From Betaproteobacteria bacterium (GTDB lineage Bacteria > Pseudomonadota > Gammaproteobacteria > Burkholderiales > Casimicrobiaceae), in contig PLYG01000314.1 of the NCBI GenBank assembly GCA_003153335.1, positions 198 through 12,473 on the forward strand: 12,276 nucleotides of DNA. The letters run 5' to 3'. Shown here piece by piece: positions 6,459-12,276 of this stretch. Under the pieces are notes generated by a model. The model made no database searches. It saw only the letters and a program-made list of their open reading frames with translations, and was not told the origin of the DNA. The position numbers were made by a program, and so were the translations under genes. Positions within the stretch are counted from its first letter, which is position 1, and every line of letters begins with the position of its first letter.

Positions 6459-6775
6459 TGCTCCGTCCCCCACAAGCTTCTTTGGTAGATTCAGCTTCAA
6501 CCTTTCGCTGATCGGGTTGGCCCGACGCGTTGGGTGAGTGGTCCCCAACCGACAGTGCAGACGAATCAATACCGGCCCTCAACTGACCCCGGCACTGCAG
6601 TTGGAAGGACCCACTCGGAACGTTGCGATCACGCCCGCAAATACGCATTGCTACTGACGAACTACAATGCGATTTCACCCATTGCATTGGGCAGCGGGGA
6701 GGTTGGAGGTTCAACTCCTTTCGTCGGGCCCCGGCGTGGCTTGCGTATCGGTGATCGTTTCAGCAACTATCCCGG
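6459..6775. other. Convergent intergenic region with a repeat copy
   Basis: This lies between the lipocalin-like gene and the end of the MFS gene, which converge. It contains the most complete copy of the dispersed repeat (6543-6622). I found no gene and no clear intrinsic terminator for either side. Around 6705-6728 there is a tRNA T-arm-like sequence that I did not accept as an RNA gene. Confidence 0.5.
6543..6622 (+). repeat. Dispersed intergenic repeat, copy 1 (fullest copy)
   Basis: Bases 6543-6574 match 10664-10695 at 27 of 32 positions without gaps. Bases 6583-6595 (CTGACCCCGGCAC) are identical to 10408-10420. Bases 6601-6622, which begin TTGGAAGGACCCACTCGG, are identical over 22 bp to 9171-9192. 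This copy joins modules that occur separately elsewhere, so it is probably closest to the complete unit of about 80 bp or more. The repeat does not encode a recognisable protein. Confidence 0.7.
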
Positions 6776-8176
6776 TCAGTCTGTCGCGGGTGCATGCCGC
6801 AAGCGCAGCGTGCTGAAGGCGCCAGCCGCTGCCGCGAAGCAGGCTGCCAGTGCCAATGCGATGACGGGTCCGCGCCCATCGTGGACGTTTGTGGAACTGA
6901 AGACGATGGCTAGCAACGCCGCACCGACGGTCTGCCCAGTCAACCGTGCCGTACCCAGCATGCCGCCGGCGCCGCCCGAACGGTTGCGGGGCGCGGTTGT
7001 GACGATGGTGTGATTGTTGGGCGACTGGAACAGGGCGAAGCCGATGCCGCATAGCGCCATGCGCCAGACGATGTCGGCGTTCGCCGGTTGCGCCGGCAAG
7101 GCAGCAAGCAAAGCCAGACCCGTCGCCAGAATGCCCAGACCAATCCCGCCGAGCAGCCCGTCCGGATAGCGACCGATCATACGGCCCACGATCGGCGCCA
7201 CAACCACGATGGAGAGCGGCCAGGCCGTGATCAGCAGGCCGGCTTGCAGCGGCGAGCGGCCGTAGCTGTCGAGCATCAGGAATGGCAGTGCGATGTACGC
7301 CAGCATCTGCGCAGCGAAGCTCGCTACCGAGGTGCACATCGACAATGCAAACACGGGGATGCGCAGCAGGTCCACCGGAAACAGGGGCACACGCTGCTTC
7401 AGCTGTCGGCGCAGATAGACCACACCGATTAGAACGCCACCCACCAGCATGGCCACGCCGCCTCCGAGGTCTAAAGACGTCGCGGAATTGCCGGAGCTGA
7501 TGCCCAGCGCGGCGGCCCCTAAGAACACCAGGCTGAACATAAGCGCGTTGAGCAGCACGTCGAGCCACGACAGCCGCGCACTCGACGGTCGCGTCGCAAG
7601 ATTTTGTGGTAGTGCGCGAAACCCCAACCACAGCACTGCCACGCCAAGCGGCAGGTTGACAGCAAACAGCCAGGGCCATGACGCAACCGACAGGATACCG
7701 GCGGCTATCGATGGCCCGGCGACCGAGGCTGTAGCCACCACTACCGAATTGATCGCGATACCGCGCCCGAGCATGCGCTGAGGGTAGATCAAGCGCACCA
7801 GCGCCGCATTCACCGACATGATCCCGGCCGCGCCAAGCCCTTGGATTGCGCGCGCCGCAGCCAGCAGTGGCAGCGAATCCGCCAGGGTGCATCCGAGTGA
7901 CGCAGTGGTGAAAAGCACCAGTCCGCTCAAATACACGCGCCGATACCCTGCCAGGTCGCCCAACGTGGCACAAGGCAGCAATAGGGCCAACGTGGCGACC
8001 TGGTAGGCGTTGACGACCCAGACCGCCTGCCCGGCGCTGGAATGCAGATCGCGGGCAATGGCCGGCAACGCCAGGTTGACGATGGTGCCGTCAAGCACAC
8101 ACAGCGCAATGCCGAGAATGATGACAACCATTGCGCGGTAACGCGCTGGAGGAGGTAGACCGTCCTGAACAAGCAT
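6776..8176 (-). CDS. MFS exporter, DHA2 (EmrB/QacA-like) family
   Basis: The 466-residue product is a major facilitator of the 14-helix DHA2 type. These proton-driven inner-membrane exporters remove drugs, dyes or metabolites; the substrate here is unknown. Family marks are L-D-G-T-I-V-N-L-A-L-P-A-I at 28-40 in helix 1, G-D-L-A-G-Y-R-R at 73-80 (motif A between helices 2 and 3), the antiporter motif around A-G-P-S-I-A-A-G at 153-160, and W-L-F-A-V-N-L-P-L-G at 169-178. Hydrophobic segments continue to the C-terminus and the frame is intact. Start 8176 is preferred over the frame-opening ATG at 8263 because the extra residues are polar and unlike the family. Its ribosome binding site is weak (AAGG about four bases away). 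No regulator gene adjoins it. The mgtC-like gene lies 209 bp upstream on the same strand, so an operon is possible but not shown. Confidence 0.92.
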   Translation of the reverse strand: MLVQDGLPPPARYRAMVVIILGIALCVLDGTIVNLALPAIARDLHSSAGQAVWVVNAYQVATLALLLPCATLGDLAGYRRVYLSGLVLFTTASLGCTLADSLPLLAAARAIQGLGAAGIMSVNAALVRLIYPQRMLGRGIAINSVVVATASVAGPSIAAGILSVASWPWLFAVNLPLGVAVLWLGFRALPQNLATRPSSARLSWLDVLLNALMFSLVFLGAAALGISSGNSATSLDLGGGVAMLVGGVLIGVVYLRRQLKQRVPLFPVDLLRIPVFALSMCTSVASFAAQMLAYIALPFLMLDSYGRSPLQAGLLITAWPLSIVVVAPIVGRMIGRYPDGLLGGIGLGILATGLALLAALPAQPANADIVWRMALCGIGFALFQSPNNHTIVTTAPRNRSGGAGGMLGTARLTGQTVGAALLAIVFSSTNVHDGRGPVIALALAACFAAAAGAFSTLRLRHAPATD

Positions 8177-8385
8177 GGATACCTTGAGGTGAAGACCAGT
8201 AAAGTTGCCACAAGCGGCATAGCAGGAGAAATGATAATTAGCGCGGACAAAATAGCCTCGCAAGAATCACCATTAATGTACGTTGATGAATTGTTGACGG
8301 TTTCGAACTCGGCGAGCTGCCGATTGAAAAGAAGGTCATCATCAGTGCAACATGACAATGTGCGTGATCAGCCTATTCCTGCGCA

Positions 8386-9072
8386 CTAATCTCTGCTTGG
8401 TGAAATGTGAAATGTCTTGATTGCGTTCATGCTGTTCAGTCTCCCGGCAAGAGTTCGAACATTGTCTTGCGAATGGGTCCACAAAATCATTTCGTAAGTG
8501 AAGCACTCGCTTGCGGTGTCGAGGCTATACGACAGCTCGGTCAGGTTAAACGCGTGTTCGCTGAGCAATTCCCGCAAGCCGGACTCCGGCAAGATCGCAT
8601 CGCGCGCAAATCCAATCTGGACATGCAAGTAATGCTGCGTCGGCATCCGATCTTCCAATGGGCGAAAGGCGGAGAGCAAACCGACCGTCAACAGCGCCGC
8701 CACGATACCAAAAGTGAGGAGACCGGAACCAATCAAAATACCAATCGCGGCCGTCACCCAGATCGACGCGGCAGTGGTCAGCCCCCGCACGGAGAAGCCC
8801 TCTTTGACGATCACACCCGCGCCAAGAAAGCCGATGCCAGTCATGATGCCTTGTACGACCCGAGTCGGGTCGCCCATGATCAGTCCCTGAGAGCCAGTAG
8901 CGGCCCACTCTCCAGGCAAAGCGGTAGCAGCCATCAACATTGATGAGGTCACGCACACTAACGCGTAGGTACGAAATCCGGCGGCGCGCCCGCGATACGT
9001 GCGTTCGACCCCGATCATTGCCCCCACGGCTAGCGCGACGAACAAGTGACCACAGGCTATCCACACATTCAT
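8386..9072 (-). CDS. mgtC: MgtC/SapB family membrane protein
   Basis: The 228-residue protein belongs to the MgtC/SapB family. MgtC members support growth at low magnesium and survival in host cells, in part by acting on the F-type ATPase; SapB members are less well understood. Visible motifs are G-A-M-I-G-V-E-R at 17-24, G-F-R-T at 32-35, R-V-V-Q-G-I-M-T-G-I-G-F-L-G-A-G at 71-86 and V-R-G-L-T-T-A-A-S-I-W at 95-105. About four or five transmembrane helices are followed by a soluble C-terminal domain (about 145-228), as in true MgtC proteins. ATG 9072 has no clear ribosome binding site, but the product begins where the family does. No magnesium-transport gene (mgtB or similar) lies beside it. 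The exact subtype is uncertain. Confidence 0.9.
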   Translation of the reverse strand: MNVWIACGHLFVALAVGAMIGVERTYRGRAAGFRTYALVCVTSSMLMAATALPGEWAATGSQGLIMGDPTRVVQGIMTGIGFLGAGVIVKEGFSVRGLTTAASIWVTAAIGILIGSGLLTFGIVAALLTVGLLSAFRPLEDRMPTQHYLHVQIGFARDAILPESGLRELLSEHAFNLTELSYSLDTASECFTYEMILWTHSQDNVRTLAGRLNSMNAIKTFHISPSRD

Positions 9073-9170
9073 TAAACAAGCGTATCACAGCGGCATTTAG
9101 ACGTGAGCTCACCGACTGGAAAAGTTCGGCCGTTTTGAAGTGTGGAAAACGAAGACTCCGGCACCACCCC

Positions 9171-9192
9171 TTGGAAGGACCCACTCGGAACG
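9171..9192 (+). repeat. Dispersed intergenic repeat, copy 2 (22 bp exact)
   Basis: This 22-bp sequence is identical to 6601-6622 and in the same orientation, 2,570 bp away. The bases before it (CTCCGGCACCACCCC) also resemble CTGACCCCGGCACTGCAG of copy 1, so the match continues imperfectly to the left. The two copies bracket the MFS and mgtC genes. Confidence 0.8.
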
Positions 9193-9260
9193 CCGCAATT
9201 CCAGGTGCAATAGCGATGTGCAAAACGGGGGCCGGACAAGGTCTCGACGCTGCCGGAATG

Positions 9261-9353
9261 CTGAAAATCTGAAATCCTGAAAAGCTGCCCGCCGGGGTCC
9301 ACGCAGCTGCCCCTCAACTACGCACTCAGGTTCGCAGAATTTCAGGTTTTCAG
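9261..9353. repeat. Long imperfect inverted repeat
   Basis: The left arm CTGAAAATCTGAAATCCTG (9261-9279) pairs with the right arm CAGAATTTCAGGTTTTCAG (9335-9353) at 17 of 19 positions, with a 55-base GC-rich spacer. It could form a long RNA hairpin or be the paired ends of a small non-coding element. No gene overlaps it. Confidence 0.6.
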
Positions 9354-9611
9354 TTTTCCAAGACCACGCACTTCGCTGCGCAATTCGGGGACCCATCGAC
9401 GCACCCGACGCCTCGATCGTGCCGACGCCCCCGGAACCCCGACGTTTCACGCAGGGGACCGCGCCGGGCACCCGAAGGGGGTCGCCATCACCGCGCCCCA
9501 AGTGCCCCGAGACGGCCCACTCTGGATCCCCGGCGGGACCGTTCGCGCCGCCCGCCGCCGACCCGACGATGGCCCCCTTCGATGCGCCGACGCACTGGCA
9601 CTGCGCCACAG
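9354..9611. other. GC-rich stretch without a recognisable gene
   Basis: Several frames are open here on both strands, but they are low-complexity (Pro/Arg/Ala-rich) and match no family I know. Open frames are expected by chance at this base composition. The stretch lies downstream of the DUF3606 gene and may be an untranslated 3' region or a decayed insert. Confidence 0.4.
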
Positions 9612-9791
9612 CTATTTTCGCTTCAAGTACGCTTCTACTTTCGTTGCAATGGGGCCAACGGAACCGACAGCGGAGACGAGTTGCGCTTTCGTGCATCCGA
9701 ATTTCGCCGTCCAGTAACGGATCTCTCGGTCGTCGCTCATGTTGATGCGACCGGGATCTGCCGGGACGAGCTTCGTTTTGTCGTCTGCCAT
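9612..9791 (-). CDS. DUF3606 domain protein (59 residues)
   Basis: ATG at 9791 opens a 59-codon frame ending in TAG at 9612-9614. The product starts M-A-D-D-K-T-K, then has P-A-D-P-G-R-I-N-M-S-D-D-R-E-I-R-Y-W-T and ends V-G-P-I-A-T-K-V-E-A-Y-L-K-R-K. This is the standard DUF3606 pattern: a disordered start, the R-I-N-M-S-(D/E) box, Tyr-Trp in the first helix, and a closing V-X-A-Y-L helix. Such proteins of about 60 residues are common in Proteobacteria; their function is unknown. A GAAGGA ribosome binding site (9799-9804) lies seven bases upstream. It follows the XRE regulator gene by 71 bp on the same strand and may be co-transcribed. Confidence 0.85.
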   Translation of the reverse strand: MADDKTKLVPADPGRINMSDDREIRYWTAKFGCTKAQLVSAVGSVGPIATKVEAYLKRK

Positions 9792-9862
9792 AACTCATTC
9801 CTTCGTTCTTGGTTAGCCGCAACTTGGTGTGCGGGCGGCAGTGGGCTGGCGTAACGCTACCT

Positions 9863-10306
9863 CTAGCTCTCCCCGCCCGCCAGCTGTTCCAACCTCGTCG
9901 CAACTTCCCTCTTCCCAAGTCCCCGCAGTGCAGCCAACTTCGCAATCTGCTCAGCCCGCGGACGTGCCTTCTCGGATTCCCAGTTGTAGATCGACTGGGC
10001 ACTGACCCCGAGGAGCTTCCCAAAGTCAGCCGCTGACAGATCAAGCCGTGAGCGCTGTGCCTGGAGTCCTTTCGCGGAAAAGCGCGAGGTCTTCGTATTC
10101 GCGTCAACCTTCACCGACGCCGCGCCGATAACCTTGCGCGAGAGAATCGCGACTTGCCGTTCAAGCTGTGCCACGTGGCGTTTGAGGGAGGCAACTTCGT
10201 GACGCATCTGCGTGGTGGACTTCTTGATTGGTTCGATCTGCTGACGACATTCCTTGCGGGACAGCCTGACGATTTCTTCGTTTACTACGGTTCCAATCTT
10301 TGACAT
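9863..10306 (-). CDS. Coiled-coil XRE-family transcriptional regulator
   Basis: The 147-residue protein has two parts. Residues 10-60 form a charged heptad-like helix (M-R-H-E-V-A-S-L-K-R-H-V-A-Q-L-E-R-Q-V), probably a dimerising coiled coil. Residues 80-130 form a Cro/CI-type helix-turn-helix with F-G-K-L-L-G-V-S-A-Q-S-I-Y-N-W-E-S-E-K-A-R-P-R, where the S-A-Q-S-I-Y-N-W-E segment is the recognition helix. This architecture, with the DNA-binding domain at the C-terminus, is common among small proteobacterial regulators. ATG 10306 is supported by AAGGAAG six bases upstream. Target genes are unknown; the DUF3606 gene immediately downstream is the obvious candidate for co-expression. The family call is firm. 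Confidence 0.87.
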   Translation of the reverse strand: MSKIGTVVNEEIVRLSRKECRQQIEPIKKSTTQMRHEVASLKRHVAQLERQVAILSRKVIGAASVKVDANTKTSRFSAKGLQAQRSRLDLSAADFGKLLGVSAQSIYNWESEKARPRAEQIAKLAALRGLGKREVATRLEQLAGGES

Positions 10307-10407
10307 GCACTTCCTTGGTTCGATGAATGTCTGCTACTTTACCAAATCGGATGAGTGAACTGAGCCCGAATGGGCTGAAGCCTGAATGGGTTGTTGACGC
10401 CGGCAAT

Positions 10408-10420
10408 CTGACCCCGGCAC
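10408..10420 (+). repeat. Dispersed intergenic repeat, copy 3 (partial)
   Basis: CTGACCCCGGCAC is identical to 6583-6595. It is followed by CGCACCCGGAAGGGACC, which resembles the CAGTTGGAAGGACCC that follows the motif in copy 1. Similarity fades after about 30 bases. Confidence 0.55.
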
Positions 10421-10663
10421 CGCACCCGGAAGGGACCTGTCTCAGGCCAGCGCAATCCTACCCGCAAGAACGGCCTGCAACTATCGGCTAGTCCGGTCGT
10501 GTTCGGAGCGCAATGGCGATGACGTAAGAGTGATCGGGGTGGTACGAGTTTCCGGCAAAACCAGTGTGCAAGTGTGAATTCCACGCAAGCGAAACTATAC
10601 CGACCTCTCAAAACGCCAAAAGGCCACCCCGAAAGGTGACCCGCGCGTGAGCAAATAGGGACT

Positions 10664-10739
10664 CCCCACCCGACAATTCAGCCGAACCAATACCGAACGC
10701 TGAAACGTGACTCCAAGCTGCGGTAAACAATACCGAACG
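10664..10739 (+). repeat. Dispersed intergenic repeat, copy 4, with an internal 40-bp direct repeat
   Basis: Bases 10664-10695 match 6543-6574 at 27 of 32 positions. Within this copy CAATACCGAACG occurs exactly twice, at 10688-10699 and 10728-10739, a 40-bp period. ATAGGGA also recurs near 10655 and 10745, so a short segment seems to have been duplicated. Confidence 0.6.
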
Positions 10740-10759
10740 TTAAATAGGGAAAGTGGCGG

Positions 10760-10805
10760 TGGTGGGCCGTGAGTGATTCGAACACTCGACCTACGGATTA
10801 AGAGT
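10760..10805 (-). other. 3' fragment of tRNA-Lys(CTT), probable integration site
   Basis: Read on the minus strand, this is the last 46 bases of a tRNA. The CCA end is at 10762-10760 and the discriminator A at 10763. The 3' acceptor strand is ACGGCCC (10770-10764), and the T-arm is GAGTG-TTCGAAT-CACTC (10787-10771). A 5-base variable loop, TCCGT and the anticodon loop CTCTTAA with anticodon CTT (complement of 10800-10802) complete the fragment. The match stops just beyond the anticodon loop; the D-arm and 5' acceptor strand are absent, so it cannot be a working tRNA. Site-specific recombinases that use tRNA genes leave exactly such 3' copies. In the usual geometry the intact tRNA and the inserted element would lie to the right of this site. 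Confidence 0.75.
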
Positions 10806-11079
10806 ACGAGTCACTCCGGCTTTGATGGATTTCAAGGTCAAGAATTTGCACAGATTTTCTTGGGCGCGTCGTGCCTTGCCTCCGAAACCGAACCTATCCC
10901 GAACCCCGTTTCGATGGCTGCGGAGTTTTCACGGCGGAACCCGAACAGGATCATCGAGTTGCGCGAGTTTCCGACCGACCTGGCCCCGAACGATGCAACT
11001 TGGACCAGCTCCGTTGGGGACTGGAGCCGCCGAATCACTCATTTCGTGCATTTCCATACTGGCGCCGTGAAATTCGCGC

Positions 11080-11364
11080 CTAAACCGCGCGACGGAATGG
11101 TTCAACAGCCGGGGGCGGCCTTTTGGACGCCAGCCACAGATCCCGTTTTGTCTGTCCGGCAAGCCACGATTCCGGTGTCGTATTGGTCAGCAGGCCGATC
11201 CGAATGGCCATATCGGCCGAGATCGACGAACGACCGTTGAGAACACGAGACAACTGAACGCGAGAGACGCCGAGGCGCCTTGAGACTTCCTCTATCGTCA
11301 TCCCATCGGGCAGAAATTCCCTGAGCACCTCGCCCGGGTGCGGGGGGTTAAACATGCGTGCCAT
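11080..11364 (-). CDS. higA: HigA-type antitoxin
   Basis: The 94-residue protein is a HigA antitoxin: a small XRE-type DNA-binding protein that neutralises HigB and represses its own operon. The start M-F-N-P-P-H-P-G-E-V-L-R-E-F-L (4-18) is the family signature. The helix-turn-helix follows (T-I-E-E-V-S-R-R-L-G-V-S-R-V-Q-L-S-R-V-L-N-G, 23-44), then S-A-D-M-A-I-R-I. The gene lies downstream of the toxin, the normal order for this family. The AGGAG ribosome binding site overlaps the TAG stop of higB and sits close before ATG 11364, which supports coupled translation. The frame is intact and of normal length. Confidence 0.94.
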   Translation of the reverse strand: MARMFNPPHPGEVLREFLPDGMTIEEVSRRLGVSRVQLSRVLNGRSSISADMAIRIGLLTNTTPESWLAGQTKRDLWLASKRPPPAVEPFRRAV

Positions 11365-11373
11365 AGGTCTCTC

Positions 11374-11652
11374 CTAGTGATAATCCTGGTAGTTCAACAG
11401 GATCGCGTCGGTACCATCGAACGTGAAAGTAAGACGCCAGTTTTCGTCCACCCATACGGCCCAATGCCCTTTCAGGTCGCCCTTGAGCGCATGGAGTTTC
11501 CAACCGGGCGCATCCATATCCCCCGCGTTGGTCGCGTCAGCCAGTCGGGATAGCATCAATTGCAAGCGTCGTTCATGCTTGGCCTGGATACCGGACCTGG
11601 AGCCCTTCTCGAAAAATCGTTGCAACCCTTTATGTTGAAAGGTTTTGATCGT
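11374..11652 (-). CDS. higB: HigB-type toxin with a non-standard start
   Basis: This is a HigB (RelE-superfamily) toxin, a ribosome-dependent mRNA endonuclease. It has K-G-L-Q-R-F-F-E-K-G-S near its start, W-K-L-H-A-L-K-G-D at 51-59, W-A-V-W-V-D-E-N-W-R-L-T-F with Arg73, and the C-terminal D-Y-H (90-92). Arg73 and the C-terminal triad are catalytic positions of the family. Homology runs to 11652, where relatives begin M-I-K-T-F-Q-H-K-G, but this codon is ACG. An in-frame stop lies at 11665-11667 and no ATG, GTG or TTG lies between. I give the homologous extent (92 residues). The first ordinary start is TTG at 11625, giving 83 residues without the first beta strand. ATT at 11655 or ACG itself are rare alternatives. 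The toxin may be weakened. Confidence 0.87.
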   Translation of the reverse strand, partial: TIKTFQHKGLQRFFEKGSRSGIQAKHERRLQLMLSRLADATNAGDMDAPGWKLHALKGDLKGHWAVWVDENWRLTFTFDGTDAILLNYQDYH

Positions 11653-11685
11653 AATTGAATTGTATCATGTAACGCTACCGTTTAC
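11646..11685 (-). promoter_or_regulatory. higBA promoter and candidate HigA operators
   Basis: On the minus strand TG-A-TACAAT (about 11667-11659) is an extended -10 box. The -35 region is weak. Initiation six or seven bases downstream would fall at about 11652, the ACG codon, implying a leaderless toxin mRNA. Two imperfect palindromes overlap this promoter: TGAT-N3-AATTGAATT-N2-ATCA (11646-11667) and GTAACGCTACCGTTTAC (11669-11685). Both are placed where HigA would block transcription. Confidence 0.45.
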
Positions 11686-11784
11686 AGACCCTGTGCTTAT
11701 TCCTCACCAATCCCACAATTCTAGATGAAGCCTCCCGCTCTTTGCAGTCTTGCATGAAGCGACCAGAATGACTACCTTTCAGTG

Positions 11785-12276
11785 ATGCACGACTTCGTTC
11801 TTCTGGCGACATATCTGCTTGTCACGTTGGCGAAATTGCTCCGTCCGGGAGGCGTGCGCGCCGTTGCCGCGGAATCCTTGGCGCTCAAGCATCAGCTGCT
11901 GATTTGCAGCCACTCCCGACAGCGTGCCCCGAACCTGACCACCCTCGATCGACTTGTACTCGGGCTGACGGCCCTGCTCATGCGGCCACATCGGATTCCG
12001 AAGCCGGCTCCGGTGACAACGGCCTTTCCTGGTTGACCTTCATCGCGCAGACCAAGGACAGCCTGTGGAGCGTCGACCTGTTTCGTTGCGAATCGATCCT
12101 GCTGCGCAGCTACTGGGTAATGCTGGTCATGGATGTGTTTACCCGCCGCATCGTCGGCTTCGGCGTCGAGCGTGCCGACATTGATGGCGTCGCCGTGTGT
12201 CGGATGTTCAATCGCGCCATCGCTCGCCAGCCATTACCGAAGCACATCAGTACCGATCACGACCCGCTGTTTCGCT
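11785..12276 (+). pseudogene. IS transposase (rve integrase core), internally deleted, cut by window end
   Basis: ATG 11785 encodes an N-terminus typical of a family of integrase-core transposases (A-K-L-L-R-P-G-G-V-R-A-V-A-A-E-S-L, then S-R-Q-R-A-P-N-L-T-T-L-D-R). At about residue 72 (near 12000) homology stops, and this frame ends at 12036. From 12003 a different frame carries the catalytic core: G-S-G-D-N-G-L-S-W-L-T-F, D-S-L-W-S-V-D-L-F-R-C-E-S with the first catalytic Asp (codon 12075-12077), R-R-I-V-G-F-G-V, and S-T-D-H-D-P-L-F with the second Asp (12255-12257). Most of the segment normally linking the two parts, roughly 80-100 residues from memory of the family, is deleted, with a frame change at the junction. 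The frame then runs off the window. No terminal inverted repeat could be recognised in the 130 bases between higB and this gene. Confidence 0.82.

Larger units (their letters stand above)
10307..11079. other. Gene-free region with repeats and a tRNA scar
   Basis: No gene is supported here. The region holds repeat copies 3 and 4 (10408-10420, 10664-10739) and a small perfect hairpin, AGCCC-GAAT-GGGCT, near 10363-10376. It also holds the tRNA-Lys fragment (10760-10805). Bases 10806-11079 contain open frames without family character and are probably decayed sequence inside the integrated element. Confidence 0.5.

Noticed and set aside
6705..6732. Sequence resembling a tRNA T-arm and acceptor end (GGAGG-TTCAACT-CCTTT)
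   Set aside because: No CCA end, no matching 5' acceptor strand, and the upstream bases do not fold into an anticodon stem. At best it is a very degenerate remnant.
6711..7973. Minus-strand open frame of 420 codons overlapping the MFS gene in another frame
   Set aside because: It is an overlapping-frame shadow, Arg/Ala/Gly-rich, without membrane segments, while the MFS frame matches its family from end to end.
8270..8358. Minus-strand peptide with F-N-R-Q-L-A-E-F-E-T-V, faintly like the start of a LysR regulator upstream of the MFS gene
   Set aside because: Only a few residues fit, the helix-turn-helix is absent and the frame then runs into the MFS gene out of frame.
9419..9745. Proline/arginine-rich plus-strand frame
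   Set aside because: Low-complexity frame expected in GC-rich DNA. It also overlaps the DUF3606 gene on the other strand.
9851..9861. GTAACGCTACC shared with the candidate HigA operator at 11669-11679
   Set aside because: Several 11-base matches are expected by chance in a window of this size, and only the higBA copy is part of a palindrome.
9109..10107. Minus-strand open frame of 332 codons across the repeats, DUF3606 and the XRE gene
   Set aside because: It crosses two supported genes in another frame and non-coding repeats; its composition is random-like.
1..12276. CRISPR arrays, complete prophage or a new multi-gene defence system
   Set aside because: No regularly spaced repeats, phage structural genes or nuclease/ATPase gene cluster are visible; the only conflict-type module is higBA.

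Overview
The window looks like an accessory, partly decayed stretch of a chromosome from a Pseudomonadota bacterium. The best fit is Betaproteobacteria (Burkholderiales-like); a gammaproteobacterium of the Xanthomonadales/Nevskiales type is also possible. This rests on protein families (paired DUF1800/DUF1501 proteins, a PSGE-type PAP2 phosphatase, DUF3606, HigBA, an rve-type transposase) and on moderately high GC with more AT-rich intergenic parts. No taxonomic marker gene is present, so the placement is inference.

Left part (1-5640), plus strand: after a gene-free leader comes a two-gene unit. A DUF1800 lipoprotein (404-2035) is followed 10 bp later by a DUF1501 protein with a twin-arginine-like leader (2046-3233). 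The C-terminal fossil of an esterase-like alpha/beta hydrolase follows (3234-3449). Next is an unusual regulatory segment: a perfect 7+7 inverted repeat (3628-3648) and a sigma-54-like -24/-12 element (3755-3771). These precede an unrecognised, secreted, helical Ala/Gln-rich protein that starts with TTG (3851-4402). A strong hairpin, a doubtful small membrane ORF and a secreted PAP2 phosphatase (4966-5637) complete this part.

Middle part (5640-9200): 5693-5943 carries the debris of an operon junction. This is a C-terminal coding tail whose TGA overlaps the ATG of a CoA-transferase that is broken after 38 codons. Immediately downstream is a lipocalin-like gene whose strong ribosome binding site leads into a frameshifted signal peptide. 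On the minus strand lie a DHA2-type MFS exporter (6776-8176) and, upstream of it, an MgtC/SapB membrane protein (8386-9072). These two genes are bracketed by an exact 22-bp direct repeat (6601-6622 and 9171-9192) belonging to a dispersed non-coding repeat family seen four times in the window.

Right part (9200-12276): a GC-rich non-coding stretch with a long inverted repeat, a 59-codon DUF3606 gene and a coiled-coil XRE regulator (both minus strand), and more repeat copies. Then comes a 46-nt 3' fragment of tRNA-Lys(CTT), the classic scar of site-specific integration. Beyond it are a higBA toxin-antitoxin module, whose toxin has ACG where the family has its ATG, and the start of an IS transposase with an internal deletion and frameshift that runs off the window.

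No large new defence or biosynthetic system is visible. The most interesting material is regulatory and evolutionary: the sigma-54-type promoter with a possible enhancer palindrome, the mutated and possibly leaderless toxin start, the tRNA attachment scar, the bracketing repeats, and several gene fossils.
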